From Chitinophagaceae bacterium (GTDB lineage: Bacteria > Bacteroidota > Bacteroidia > Chitinophagales > Chitinophagaceae): a DNA stretch of 64,000 nt. A program made the position numbers and the translations under genes. Under the pieces are notes generated by a model that searched no databases, was not told the origin of the DNA, and saw only the letters and a list, made by a program, of their open reading frames with translations. Position 1 is the stretch's first letter; every line of letters starts with the position of its first letter. Shown here in pieces: positions 53,812-63,458 of the stretch. The DNA is taken from NCBI GenBank assembly GCA_019752045.1, contig JAIEMP010000003.1, forward strand, positions 248,001-312,000, read 5' to 3'.

Positions 53812-54870
53812 ATGATGCAAAAAAGATTGAGTAAAATATCGGCTTATTGGTGGTGTCAGGTAACAGGCTGGAGTGGTAATGCGTTGATGAATTTTTTCTT
53901 TGCATGGACCTTTAACCGGCAAATTACCACGCCCTTCATTATACGTTCGGTGATCATTGTATTGCTGGGTTTACTGGTGACCCATTTTATGCGTTGGAAT
54001 CTGCTTCGCTTTAACGTATTGCAAAAAACATTTGATAAGCAGATTTTCTATTTCTTTGGAATTACAGTTGGTTTCTCGGTTTTATATTCTCTGGTATCCC
54101 TTTCATTGTTTAATGTATTGGGTTTATTTACTCCTGAGCAGAAAGTATACAGTTTTTCACGGTTATTGATTGGTTCCAGCATCAATGCATTTGTAACCTT
54201 ACTTGTGTGGAACCTGATTTATTTTATTTATCACTATGTTGAACGGGTGCGTAAACAACAGCTTGATGCATTACAAATGCAGAGTCTGTTAAAAGAACTG
54301 GAATTAAAAACCATTAAGGCGCATATCAATCCACATTTTATTTTTAATTCATTAAACGGCATCAGGGCATTGGTTGATGAAAATCCAACCCGTGCAAGAA
54401 CAGCCATTACTGAGCTGAGTAATATTTTACGCAGCAGTATGCAGGCCGAAAAATTAGAAACCGTTCCGTTTGAAAAAGAACTGGCCATTGTAAAAGACTA
54501 TCTTGCCCTTGAGCAAATGCGTTTTGAAGAAAGACTAAAAGTAAATTTTGATATTGATGAAGAAACGCTTGATCAGCCCGTGCCGCCCATGATGCTGCAA
54601 ACACTGGTTGAGAACGCCATTAAACACGGCATCAGTAAAAATGTAAGTGGTGGTGAAATAAAAATCAGTTCAAAATTTGTTCGTCAGCATCATGAACTTG
54701 TGATACGAAACACCGGACACTTAAATGGCAATTATAACCCCGACGGATTTGGTATCTCCAGCACACAAAGCCGTTTAAAACTGATGTTTGGAGAAGAAGC
54801 AAATTTTTCTATTGCTGATGTAAATGGCAATGAAGTAGAAGCCAAAGTAACCATGCCGCTTGAGGTATAA
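53812..54870 (+). CDS. LytS-type sensor histidine kinase
   Basis: 352 residues. Four membrane helices in the first ~145 residues, then a His_kinase domain: KTIKAHINPHFIFNSLNGIRALVDENP (phospho-acceptor His in the HINPHFIFN motif) and HATPase_c boxes MMLQTLVENAIKHGIS (N box) and NPDGFGISSTQSRLKLMFGEEA (G box). No separate sensor domain is seen, so the membrane helices may sense the signal. Pairs with the LytTR regulator 38 nt downstream. Confidence 0.92.
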   Translation: MMQKRLSKISAYWWCQVTGWSGNALMNFFFAWTFNRQITTPFIIRSVIIVLLGLLVTHFMRWNLLRFNVLQKTFDKQIFYFFGITVGFSVLYSLVSLSLFNVLGLFTPEQKVYSFSRLLIGSSINAFVTLLVWNLIYFIYHYVERVRKQQLDALQMQSLLKELELKTIKAHINPHFIFNSLNGIRALVDENPTRARTAITELSNILRSSMQAEKLETVPFEKELAIVKDYLALEQMRFEERLKVNFDIDEETLDQPVPPMMLQTLVENAIKHGISKNVSGGEIKISSKFVRQHHELVIRNTGHLNGNYNPDGFGISSTQSRLKLMFGEEANFSIADVNGNEVEAKVTMPLEV

Positions 54871-54908
54871 TCTTTTTATTATAAACTGCACAACCTTAAA
54901 ACTGAGAT

Positions 54909-55643
54909 ATGAACAAAAAAGCAATCATAATAGACGATGAACGGTTAGCCCGGAATGAATTAAAAAAACTGCTCACAGAGTTTCCGGAAATTGAGGTGAT
55001 TGATGAAGCTTCGAATGCAGATGAAGGACTGCAAAAAATTGAAGCATTAAACCCCGATCTTATTTTTTTAGATATTCAGATGCCCGGTAAAACAGGCTTT
55101 GATCTATTAAGCGAACTGGAACGTACACCCGAAGTAATTTTTACTACGGCTTATGATGAGTATGCATTGCGTGCTTTTGAAGTAAATGCGCTGGATTATT
55201 TATTAAAACCCATTGAGCCAAAGCGTTTGGCCGATGCAATTCATAAACTGGAGGAAGATGAAAAAGAACTGATTGACGGGGAACCTATTTCCGTTAATCG
55301 AAGCATGCTGAGTGAGAACGATCAGGTATTTGTAAAAGATGGTGAACGTTGCTGGTTTGTAAAGCTGAGTGATATCCGGTTGTTTGAAAGTGTGGGTAAC
55401 TATGCCAAGGTTTATTTTGGCCCCAATAAACCACTCATCTTAAAATCATTGAACGCATTAGAAGAACGCCTTGATGAAAAAACTTTCTTTCGTGCAAACC
55501 GTAAACATATTGTAAACCTCCGCATGATTGAAAAAGTAGAACCTTATTTTAACGGTGGTTTATTATTAGAAATACATGGCGGCGATAAAATTGAAGTGAG
55601 CCGCCGGCAGGCAGTGAAGTTTAAGGAAATGATGAGTTTGTAA
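54909..55643 (+). CDS. LytTR-family response regulator
   Basis: 244 residues. Receiver domain with acidic pair DD9-10, phospho-acceptor Asp55 in DLIFLDIQMPGKTGFD and Lys in DYLLKPIEP; a linker; then a LytTR DNA-binding domain (KDGERCWFVKLSDIRLFESVGNYAKVYFG ... FFRANRKHIVNLRMIEKVEPYFNGGLLLEI). Partner of the upstream kinase. The target genes are unknown. Confidence 0.93.
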   Translation: MNKKAIIIDDERLARNELKKLLTEFPEIEVIDEASNADEGLQKIEALNPDLIFLDIQMPGKTGFDLLSELERTPEVIFTTAYDEYALRAFEVNALDYLLKPIEPKRLADAIHKLEEDEKELIDGEPISVNRSMLSENDQVFVKDGERCWFVKLSDIRLFESVGNYAKVYFGPNKPLILKSLNALEERLDEKTFFRANRKHIVNLRMIEKVEPYFNGGLLLEIHGGDKIEVSRRQAVKFKEMMSL

Positions 55644-55715
55644 AATAATTGGCAATCTTAAGATTGAATCTTTTATTGCCAGCTTCTTTTATAAAAAGTT
55701 AAGCATAAAAGCAAA

Positions 55716-57002
55716 ATGAAAAAAATCTTTGTAACGGGGTTATTGATTTCAATAACCTCTTTTTTATTGGCGCAAAAGAAAATGAACCGCATCATTAATG
55801 CCAAGGAAGTAGAGCGTATTGAACGGGTGCTTGCTTCTGATGAAATGAAAGGCCGTCGGGTCTTTACACCTGAAATTGATAAAGCTGCTGATTTTATAGC
55901 AGCTGAATTTAAAGCAGCAGGATTAAAAACCTGGAACAACAGGAGTAGTTTCAGGCAGGATTTTTCTATAGTATCAGTAAAATCCATTAGCACATCCGGT
56001 AAGATCGACAATCAGGAAATTGATGCAAAGAATATGATTGTTATTACATCTCAACCTGAAATTTCAGTGAGTGAAAAATCAGGGTATGAAGAAGTAACGA
56101 TTGGGGCGGGAAAGAATCTTTTTACTGAAGCACAGAAATTTGTGCGTTCAGGTAAAAATTATGTTGTACTCGTTGATACCATTTTTTCCAAAACATTCAG
56201 CAGGCTTTCTTCATTCAAAAGAGGAATGTTTAAATCGGAGAACAGCGTTGTGTTTATTTTGACTCTTGCTAACCCTTCTGTTTTTACGGTGGAAGCGAAA
56301 CATGAAATAACAGAACAGAAACTGTCGAATGTTGTTGGAATAATTCCGGGAAAAAGTAAGAAAGACGAGTATGTAATTTTCTCCGGTCATTACGATCATA
56401 TAGGTATAGGCAAACCTGTTAATGGCGATTCAATTTATAACGGTGCCAATGATGATGCAGCAGGAACCACAGCAGTGATTATGCTGGCAAACTATTTTAA
56501 GAAGATAAAGAACAATGAACGTACGATTGTGTTTGCTGCATTTACTGCAGAAGAATCGGGCGGATATGGAGCACAGTATTTCTCCAGACAATTTGATCCT
56601 GCAAAAGTAGTGGCCATGTTTAATATTGAAATGATTGGAACAGAAAGTAAGTGGGGTAACAACTCAGCTTACATAACAGGGTATGAGAAAACAGATATGG
56701 GTCCCATCATGCAGAAAAATCTTGAAGGAACAGGATTTACATTTCATCCAGATCCGTATCCTGATCAGAATTTATTTTATCGTTCAGATAATACAACCCT
56801 TGCACGTTTAGGTGTACCTGCACATACCATCTCCACTTCAAAAATGGACAGTGAGCCAAACTATCACAAAGTTTCAGATGAAGTAGAAACACTTGACATG
56901 AAAAACATGACCATGATTATTAAATCCATTGCCATGAGTGCAAGAAGTATTGTGAGTGGAAAAGATACACCAACGAGAGTGAAGGTGGAGGAGTTGCGTT
57001 AA
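55716..57002 (+). CDS. M28-family zinc aminopeptidase, exported
   Basis: 428 residues. Signal peptide (MKKIFVTGLLISITSFLLAQ). The peptidase domain has the two-zinc ligands in order: His in FSGHYDHIG, Asp in NGANDDAAGTT, catalytic Glu pair in FTAEESGGYGAQ, Asp/Glu in NIEMIGTES, and the late His in PAHTISTSKMDSEPNYH. Removes N-terminal residues from peptides in the periplasm or outside. The last four bases overlap the end of the convergent GGGP synthase gene. Confidence 0.92.
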   Translation: MKKIFVTGLLISITSFLLAQKKMNRIINAKEVERIERVLASDEMKGRRVFTPEIDKAADFIAAEFKAAGLKTWNNRSSFRQDFSIVSVKSISTSGKIDNQEIDAKNMIVITSQPEISVSEKSGYEEVTIGAGKNLFTEAQKFVRSGKNYVVLVDTIFSKTFSRLSSFKRGMFKSENSVVFILTLANPSVFTVEAKHEITEQKLSNVVGIIPGKSKKDEYVIFSGHYDHIGIGKPVNGDSIYNGANDDAAGTTAVIMLANYFKKIKNNERTIVFAAFTAEESGGYGAQYFSRQFDPAKVVAMFNIEMIGTESKWGNNSAYITGYEKTDMGPIMQKNLEGTGFTFHPDPYPDQNLFYRSDNTTLARLGVPAHTISTSKMDSEPNYHKVSDEVETLDMKNMTMIIKSIAMSARSIVSGKDTPTRVKVEELR

Positions 57003-57754
57003 GCTTTCACAGGTATACTATGTATAGCAGCGGCCATTTCTTTAATGAGTGAAATATCTTTTTCAATAGCGTTGCCAATCACTATTACATCAGCTCCTGC
57101 TTTGCAATTGCGGTAAGCTTTTTCAGGATCAGTGATACCACCACCAATGATCAGGGGTACATCAATCTGTTGTGCCACACTTTGAATCATACTTTCAGTA
57201 ATCGATCGTTTAGCACCACTGCCTGCATCCATGTAAATCACTTTCATGCCCAGCATTTCGCCCGCCATGGCAGTACACATGGCAATTTCATTTTTATCGG
57301 CCGGTAAAGGACTTGCATTGCTGATATAAGAAACAGTTGTCGGTGCTCCGCCATCAACCACCATATAACCGGTAGAAATAATTTCTAATCCACTTTGTTT
57401 TACAAACGGAGCAGAGATCACATGTTGACCAATGAGCAATTCAGGATTGCGACCGGAGATCAATGACAGATATAACAATGCATCGGCGTATTTACTCACT
57501 TGTGAAGGACTGCCTGGAAAAAGAATCACCGGAATATCGCAAGTGGCTTTGATCTGTTGTACCACTTCATCGAGTTGATTAGAGATCACCAAACTGCCAC
57601 CTACAAGGAAATAATCCACCTTTGCATCAACAGAAAGTTTTACCAGTTGATCAATAGCTGTTGTATTTACTTTATCAGGATCAATAAGTACGGCAAAAGA
57701 CTTCTGTCCTCTCTGTTTCTTATCCAGTAATTGTGTATAGATGCGATGATTCAT
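56999..57754 (-). CDS. Geranylgeranylglyceryl/heptaprenylglyceryl phosphate synthase family (group II, PcrB-like)
   Basis: 251 residues, TIM barrel. Conserved FAVLIDPDKVNTTAI, DYFLVGGSLVISNQLDEVV, VILFPGSPSQVSKYADALLYLSLISGRNPELLIGQHV, IISTGYMVVDGGAPTTV and VPLIIGGGITDPEKA match the GGGP synthase family, which joins a prenyl diphosphate to glycerol-1-phosphate. In Archaea this starts membrane lipid synthesis; group II enzymes occur in several Bacteroidota with an unclear role. Chain length cannot be read from sequence. 3'-overlap of 4 bases with the M28 gene. Confidence 0.9.
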   Translation of the reverse strand: MNHRIYTQLLDKKQRGQKSFAVLIDPDKVNTTAIDQLVKLSVDAKVDYFLVGGSLVISNQLDEVVQQIKATCDIPVILFPGSPSQVSKYADALLYLSLISGRNPELLIGQHVISAPFVKQSGLEIISTGYMVVDGGAPTTVSYISNASPLPADKNEIAMCTAMAGEMLGMKVIYMDAGSGAKRSITESMIQSVAQQIDVPLIIGGGITDPEKAYRNCKAGADVIVIGNAIEKDISLIKEMAAAIHSIPVKA

Positions 57755-58180
57755 TCAGTAATTGAGATTCCTGCAAAAATGCAAAAAAATGTTCGAGGAG
57801 CAGCATAATAACGGCTATTTGTTTTTATCCGGGCTAAACCCTGCTTTATCCGGCATTTCGGCTCTTTAAAAATACGGATTCAGACTGCGTTTAGATTTGA
57901 GCGTTAGTATGTTTTTCGCTTATCCCCGCCTTGAAAATCAATGCTGGTAAGGGCAGAGGAAATGTTTTGAAACAGCCAAGATTTTTTGCTCATTTCAGCA
58001 TCTTTTTTTGGGGAAAACAACATGTGCACACAGGAATTCAATACAGCATTGCATTTACAGTTGATTTCCACATCCTGTTAATATTTATGACTTTGGATGT
58101 ATCTGTGTAAAAAATATTTTCGTAGTCTGTCGGTTAACGATTTCTTAACCTTACTAACCCAACAAAACTTACAGTACATC
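57755..58180 (+). other. Gene-free leader of nrdJ (426 bases)
   Basis: No open frame of coding quality on either strand. It holds two copies of TTTATCCGG 21 bp apart (57824-57832, 57845-57853), a poor TGACTTTG -7 match (58088-58095), and a late A+T-rich stretch up to the nrdJ ATG at 58181. I see no cobalamin riboswitch (no B12-box sequence) and no convincing terminator. Function beyond promoter and leader is unknown. Confidence 0.5.
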
Positions 58181-61100
58181 ATGGCTACCAAACAGAAACA
58201 GACAAACGGGCTGCAGTTCAGCCGTCGTTTTACAAAAGAGGGGGTAGCACCCTTCGACTTATTTGAATATGATTACCGTACCTCTATCATTCGCAATCCT
58301 TCGGGTGAGGTTGTGTTTGAGATGAACAATGTGGAAGTTCCCAACCATTGGAGCCAGATTGCAACAGATATTCTTGCGCAAAAGTATTTCCGCAAGGCTG
58401 GTGTTCCGCAACCGGATGGTTCATTAGGCAGAGAAACTTCATCGAAGCAGGTTGCTCATCGTATGGCCAATTGCTGGCGTGTGTGGGGTGAACGTAATGG
58501 TTATTTTGCATCAGAAAAAGATGCACAGGTTTTTTATGAAGAGTTGGTGTATAGTATCTTAAATCAATTGTGTGTACCCAACAGTCCGCAATGGTTTAAT
58601 ACAGGGTTGTACGAAAGCTATGGAATTAAGGGTAAGCCACAGGGTCATTATTTTGTTGATGCAGCCGATGGTCAGTTAAAGAAATCAACTTCAGCATATG
58701 AACGTCCGCAACCACATGCCTGTTTCATCTTAAGTGTAAGTGATGATCTGGTGAACGATGGTGGCATCATGGATCTCTGGGTTCGTGAAGCAAGGATTTT
58801 TAAATATGGTTCAGGCGTTGGTACTAACTTCTCAGGTATTCGTGGCGAAAATGAAAAACTGAGCGGCGGTGGATCTTCGAGTGGGTTAATGAGTTTCCTC
58901 AAAATCGGTGATCGTGCAGCAGGCGCTATCAAAAGCGGTGGTACTACACGTCGTGCAGCCAAAATGGTTTGTCTCGATCTGGATCATCCTGAGATCATGG
59001 AATTCATCAACTGGAAAGTAGAAGAAGAAAAGAAAGTAGGTGCATTGATCAATGCAGGTTATGCATCTGATTACGAAGGTGAAGCATACCGCACTGTGAG
59101 CGGGCAAAACTCAAACAACTCTGTACGTATACCCAACGAATTCTTTGACAAATTAGCGAAAGGCGAAGACTGGGAACTGAAAGCAAGAACGGATGGCCGT
59201 GTTATGAAAAAAATTCCTGCACAGGAAGTATGGAATCAGATATCTTATGCAGCATGGCGTTGTGCGGATCCCGGTACACAATACGATACAACCATTAACG
59301 AATGGCATACTTCACCAAAAGGCGGTCGCATTAATGCATCCAATCCTTGCAGTGAGTATATGTTCCTTGATAATACGGCTTGTAACCTGGCGAGTGTAAA
59401 CCTTCGTCGTTTGTTTAACGAAGAAACACAAACCTTCGATGTTGAAGGCTTTGAATATGTTTGTCGTTTATGGACAGCAGTTCTTGAAATTTCTGTATTA
59501 ATGGCTCAATTCCCATCAAAAGAAGTTGCACAGCTTTCTTACGATTACCGTACACTTGGTTTAGGTTATGCCAACCTCGGTTCTATGTTGATGGTGATGG
59601 GTATTCCTTATGATAGTGAAGAAGCCCGTGGTATTTCCGGTGCTTTAACTGCTATCATGACGGGTATCTCTTACAAAACATCTGCAGAGATGGCTTCTTT
59701 CCTTGGTGCTTTTCCACGTTACGAAGAGAATGCAGAAGATATGTTGCGTGTAATGCGTAACCACCGTGCAGCTGCATACGATGCAGAAGACGCTTATGTA
59801 GGATTGAGCATTAAACCAATGGGGATTAAAGCTCAATACTGTCCTGATTATTTATTGACAAGTGCATGTAAGAGCTGGGACGATGCAGTAGAAATAGGAG
59901 AGAAGTATGGTTACCGTAATGCGCAAACAACTGTAATTGCTCCAACAGGAACAATCGGCCTGGTGATGGATTGCGATACAACCGGTGTTGAACCCGATTT
60001 CGCATTGGTGAAATTTAAAAAATTAAGTGGTGGTGGTTATTTTAAAATCATCAACCAATCTGTACCCGCTGCTCTGAAAAAATTAGGTTATACAGAGAAA
60101 GAAAGCGAAGCCATTGTAAAGTATGCAGTAGGTGCTGCATCATTGAACGGCGCCCCCCATATCAATCCACAGTCACTCAGCGAAAAAGGATTTATTGCTG
60201 ATGAAATAAAGAAATTAGAAGCTGCTATGGCTTCTGCATTTGAAATTGGATATGTGTTCAATAAATATTCATTAGGCGAAGAATGTTTACAACGTTTAGG
60301 ATTTAAACCTGAGCAGTACAACGACTTTGAATGGAGCCTGCTTGAAGCATTAGGATTTACTGATGAGCAGATTGATGAAGCAAATGATTATATCTGTGGT
60401 ACTATGACCATGGAAGGTGCTCCACTTTTAAAACTCGAACACTATCCTGTTTTTGATTGTGCAAATAAATGCGGTAAAAAAGGTCAGCGTTATATTCACC
60501 ACAGTGGTCATATCAAAATGATGGCAGCTGCACAGCCTTTCTTAAGCGGTGCTATTTCTAAGACCATCAATCTTCCAAATGAAGCGAACGTTGAAGAAAT
60601 TGCTGAAGCATATTTAACCAGCTGGCAGTTAGGTTTAAAAGCATGTGCGTTGTATCGTGATGGTTCTAAACTGAGTCAGCCGTTGAGCACAAAAGGAGAT
60701 AAAAAGAAAAAGACATCAACTGAAACTGCTGATGCAATTGCAGAAGCAAATGAAACCATGAGCGAAAGCACAATGGTTGATATGGGTAAACTTACCGTTG
60801 AAGAGTTGCTGGAAGAATTGAGTAAGCGGGTGCAATCATCACCTGATACCAAACTCAAACGCCAGCTTGCCCGTATTGTTGAACGCAGAACATTACCGGC
60901 TAAACGCAGAGGCTTCACACAAAAAGCAAAAATCAACGGACAGGCTGTGTTCCTCCGTACAGGTGAATACAGCGATGGTACATTAGGTGAAATTTTTGTA
61001 GACCTCGCAAAAGAAGGAAGTACATTAAAAGGATTGATGAACAGTTTTGCCATTGCAATTTCTGTTGGTTTACAATATGGTGTTCCGTTAGAAGAGTATG

Positions 61101-61558
61101 CTGAGAAATTTGTGTTTACCAAGTTTGAACCAAGCGGTATGGTAGATCATCCAAATATCAAAAGCACCACTTCTATTGTAGACTTTATGTTCCGTTGCCT
61201 GGCATATGAATATTTAGGACGTACCGACCTCGTACACGTATTAGATCGTCCTGAAGTAAATAATACAGGTACCGATGATTGGGATGATGTACCAACGGGA
61301 CTGGAGTATGAAAAAAAAACACCTGAGTTAAGCGATGTAAGAGTTGTAGGTGTTGTTACTCCTGTGCCACAGGTTCAAAAAGCACAACGTACGGTGAGTA
61401 ATCCGGTGAAAGTTGAAAACAGTTTAGATGCAGTAAACATGGCTGCAAGAAGTATGCAGAGCGACGCACCTGCCTGTAACACTTGCGGACATATCACCAT
61501 CCGCAGCGGTACTTGTTACAAATGTTTAAACTGCGGTAACAGCATGGGTTGTAGTTAA
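58181..61558 (+). CDS. nrdJ: Adenosylcobalamin-dependent ribonucleotide reductase (class II)
   Basis: 1125 residues. Reduces ribonucleotides to deoxyribonucleotides with AdoCbl as radical source, with or without oxygen. Visible: the family opening FSRRFTKEGVAPFDLFEYDYR, CVPNSPQWFNTGLYE, substrate-site Cys in RPQPHACFILSVSDDL, YGSGVGTNFSGIRGENE, the catalytic N-C-E triad in INASNPCSEYMFLDNTACNLASVNLR, GYANLGSMLMVMGI, VIAPTGTIGLVMDCDTTGVEP, and a C-terminal Cys-rich zinc-ribbon tail (CNTCGHITIRSGTCYKCLNC ...). ATG 58181 fits the family start; an upstream ATG (58097) adds unrelated residues. A terminator follows. The cell therefore needs B12 or imports it. Confidence 0.95.
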   Translation: MATKQKQTNGLQFSRRFTKEGVAPFDLFEYDYRTSIIRNPSGEVVFEMNNVEVPNHWSQIATDILAQKYFRKAGVPQPDGSLGRETSSKQVAHRMANCWRVWGERNGYFASEKDAQVFYEELVYSILNQLCVPNSPQWFNTGLYESYGIKGKPQGHYFVDAADGQLKKSTSAYERPQPHACFILSVSDDLVNDGGIMDLWVREARIFKYGSGVGTNFSGIRGENEKLSGGGSSSGLMSFLKIGDRAAGAIKSGGTTRRAAKMVCLDLDHPEIMEFINWKVEEEKKVGALINAGYASDYEGEAYRTVSGQNSNNSVRIPNEFFDKLAKGEDWELKARTDGRVMKKIPAQEVWNQISYAAWRCADPGTQYDTTINEWHTSPKGGRINASNPCSEYMFLDNTACNLASVNLRRLFNEETQTFDVEGFEYVCRLWTAVLEISVLMAQFPSKEVAQLSYDYRTLGLGYANLGSMLMVMGIPYDSEEARGISGALTAIMTGISYKTSAEMASFLGAFPRYEENAEDMLRVMRNHRAAAYDAEDAYVGLSIKPMGIKAQYCPDYLLTSACKSWDDAVEIGEKYGYRNAQTTVIAPTGTIGLVMDCDTTGVEPDFALVKFKKLSGGGYFKIINQSVPAALKKLGYTEKESEAIVKYAVGAASLNGAPHINPQSLSEKGFIADEIKKLEAAMASAFEIGYVFNKYSLGEECLQRLGFKPEQYNDFEWSLLEALGFTDEQIDEANDYICGTMTMEGAPLLKLEHYPVFDCANKCGKKGQRYIHHSGHIKMMAAAQPFLSGAISKTINLPNEANVEEIAEAYLTSWQLGLKACALYRDGSKLSQPLSTKGDKKKKTSTETADAIAEANETMSESTMVDMGKLTVEELLEELSKRVQSSPDTKLKRQLARIVERRTLPAKRRGFTQKAKINGQAVFLRTGEYSDGTLGEIFVDLAKEGSTLKGLMNSFAIAISVGLQYGVPLEEYAEKFVFTKFEPSGMVDHPNIKSTTSIVDFMFRCLAYEYLGRTDLVHVLDRPEVNNTGTDDWDDVPTGLEYEKKTPELSDVRVVGVVTPVPQVQKAQRTVSNPVKVENSLDAVNMAARSMQSDAPACNTCGHITIRSGTCYKCLNCGNSMGCS

Positions 61559-61602
61559 CAACAACCTGCAACAATTAATCTCAACAGAGGTTCCTATAGT
61601 AT

Positions 61603-61633
61603 ACGCTCCGATTTTTCGGAGCGTTTTTTTATC
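61603..61633 (+). terminator. Terminator of nrdJ
   Basis: ACGCTCCG / CGGAGCGT stem, ATTTTT loop, then seven T. Confidence 0.88.
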
Positions 61634-61758
61634 ATATAAATCAGTATTAACAGCGTTCTCTTTCGTACTTCTACAAAGTGTTTTTTCGCTGAAACGCCTA
61701 CTTACAAAGGAAACCACTTAATTTTTGTTTTTACCTGGTTAAATACTTGCCCATAAAA

Positions 61759-61783
61759 AGAGAATGAATTAGTTTCATTCTCT
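61759..61783 (+). promoter_or_regulatory. Inverted repeat upstream of the small lipoprotein gene
   Basis: AGAGAATGAA / TTCATTCTCT arms with TTAGT loop, 12 nt before ATG 61796. Could be an operator or a leader hairpin; no T-run, so not a terminator. Confidence 0.45.
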
Positions 61784-61795
61784 AAACCAGTACCA

Positions 61796-61924
61796 ATGAA
61801 GAAAACAATCACACTTGCATCACTATTTCTTGCGGGTATTCTAATTCTCAGTTCATGCACCCGCTCCATTTCACCTTACGAAGCAGCTCACGGAACATAT
61901 CGAAAATGTAAAAGAGTTGGATAA
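61796..61924 (+). CDS. Small lipoprotein (42 residues)
   Basis: Short gene: ATG 61796, TAA 61922-61924. The product has a hydrophobic signal (MKKTITLASLFLAGILILSS), lipobox ending Cys21, and a mature part of about 22 residues beginning CTRSISPYEAAHGTYRKCKR. The pattern SC-x-x-SI(T/S)P-x-EAA-x-G-Y-x-KC resembles small lipoproteins I recall from related species, so it is probably real. It has its own terminator downstream. Function unknown; the two cysteines (21 and 38) and the conserved Tyr/Lys end are the only handles. Confidence 0.75.
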   Translation: MKKTITLASLFLAGILILSSCTRSISPYEAAHGTYRKCKRVG

Positions 61925-61932
61925 TATAATTG

Positions 61933-61963
61933 AAACCCTGCACCAAAAACGCAGGGTTTTTTT
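61933..61963 (+). terminator. Terminator of the small lipoprotein gene
   Basis: AAACCCTGC / GCAGGGTTT stem with a 9-nt loop and a T-run. Confidence 0.85.
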
Positions 61964-62095
61964 ATGACATTTTTTAATTCATGTGATCCATAAATCAAAA
62001 AAATGCGGAAGGATAAACGGTGGTCCTTAATCAGATAAACTTTATTTACATTGCAGCGTTTTAACATCTCTTTCATCAACTTACATTTAAACGTT

Positions 62096-63457
62096 ATGAT
62101 CAGCTTTTGCCGGATGGCCTGCATACTTGTTTCAATTTTGTTTTCACTTGAGTTACGTGCACAATTAGTGAGTGGTCCAATGCTTGGGCCTGTAGAATTA
62201 AGAACAGCAAAACTCTGGATTGAAGTAAAACCCGGCAGCAGAGTAACGCTGCAGTACTGGAAGCAAGGCGAAATAAAATTTTTTAAAACAATGGATAAGC
62301 GAACCAACATAGAAGATTGGTTTTCGCCTTTGCTGTTTGATCTGGTTGGTTTGGATGTTCATACAACCTATGAGTACAGATTTGCAATCAATCAAAAAGC
62401 TGTAATGCCACCAACAAAAGCAGATGGTTCTTTTACAACAAAAGAACTCTGGCAATGGCGTAAACCGGCTCCGGATTTTTCATTTCTAACCGGCTCCTGT
62501 TCTTATGTAAATGAGCCTGCCATTGACCGGCCCGGCAAACCTTATGGTGGCGATTCATCTATTTTCGAAAGCATGGCAAAAGAAAAAGCAGCCTTCATGT
62601 TATGGCTGGGCGACAGCTGGTATACCCGTGAAGTAGATTATTTTGATGAATGGGGTTTATGGAACAGGGCCAGTCACGACAGAGCAGCACCTGTGTTACA
62701 AAAGTTTTTAAAATCAACATCACATTTTGCAATGTGGGATGATCATGATTATGGACCCAACGATATTGGTACAAATTATATTCTCAAAGAAACTTCCAGG
62801 AACGTATTTAAAAACTATTGGCTTAATACCACTTATGGAATGAATAATAAGGGAATTTATTCCATGATCAGTTATGCCGATGTTGATATTTTTATGATGG
62901 ATGACAGATGGTGGCGTAGTGCTGATGCAATGAAAGATTCAATTGATGGCAAACCAAATCCTGATAAAATCATGTGGGGCAAAGAACAAATGGATTGGTT
63001 AAAAAATGCATTGTTGTACAGCAGGGCACCGTTCAAGATCATTGCTACAGGAAGTCAGGTGTTAAATCCTGTTTCGCCTTTTGATAAATTATTGAACTGC
63101 CCGGCAGAGTACAATGAGCTGATGCATTTTTTAAAAGAGAATAATATAAATGGGGTGTTGTTTTTAACAGGCGATCGTCATCACAGTGAAATCATAAAAG
63201 CAGATCGGGAAGGTACTTATCCTTTATACGATATAACAGCATCGCCGCTTACAGCAGGTACACATGCCTTCAGCGGTCCGGAAAAAAATAATCCGTATCG
63301 TATATTCGGCTTAGATCAGAAACAGAATTATGCAAAGTTCAGTTTTAGCGGAGAACGAAATCAACGTAAATTAACGGTGGAGTTTTTTGGAGTTGCAGGA
63401 GATAAATTAGGCGAATGGAAAATTGGAGAAAAAGAGTTAACCACCCCAAAAAAGTAA
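62096..63457 (+). CDS. PhoD-like (alkaline phosphatase D family) exported phosphatase
   Basis: 453 residues from ATG 62096. Signal peptide (MISFCRMACILVSILFSLELRAQ), a fibronectin-III-like N-terminal domain (about 25-125, KLWIEVKPGSRVTLQYW ... HTTYEYRFAI), then a calcineurin-like metallophosphatase domain: FLTGSCSYVNEP, LWLGDSWYTREVDYFDEWG, MWDDHDYGPNDIG, IATGSQVLNPV, LTGDRHHSEI. PhoD enzymes hydrolyse phosphodiesters or phosphate esters outside the cell using Ca/Fe. A frame start at TTG 62051 would lack a signal peptide. Overlaps nothing; a YcxB-like gene begins 1 nt later. Confidence 0.88.
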   Translation: MISFCRMACILVSILFSLELRAQLVSGPMLGPVELRTAKLWIEVKPGSRVTLQYWKQGEIKFFKTMDKRTNIEDWFSPLLFDLVGLDVHTTYEYRFAINQKAVMPPTKADGSFTTKELWQWRKPAPDFSFLTGSCSYVNEPAIDRPGKPYGGDSSIFESMAKEKAAFMLWLGDSWYTREVDYFDEWGLWNRASHDRAAPVLQKFLKSTSHFAMWDDHDYGPNDIGTNYILKETSRNVFKNYWLNTTYGMNNKGIYSMISYADVDIFMMDDRWWRSADAMKDSIDGKPNPDKIMWGKEQMDWLKNALLYSRAPFKIIATGSQVLNPVSPFDKLLNCPAEYNELMHFLKENNINGVLFLTGDRHHSEIIKADREGTYPLYDITASPLTAGTHAFSGPEKNNPYRIFGLDQKQNYAKFSFSGERNQRKLTVEFFGVAGDKLGEWKIGEKELTTPKK

Positions 63458-63458
63458 C

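Noticed and set aside
58021-58095. Replication origin or DnaA boxes before nrdJ
   Set aside because: Only one loose TTTCCACA-like sequence, no cluster of boxes and no dnaA nearby.
57755-58180. tRNA or other structured RNA gene in the nrdJ leader
   Set aside because: No cloverleaf arms or TTCGANTC loop with matching acceptor stem could be found.
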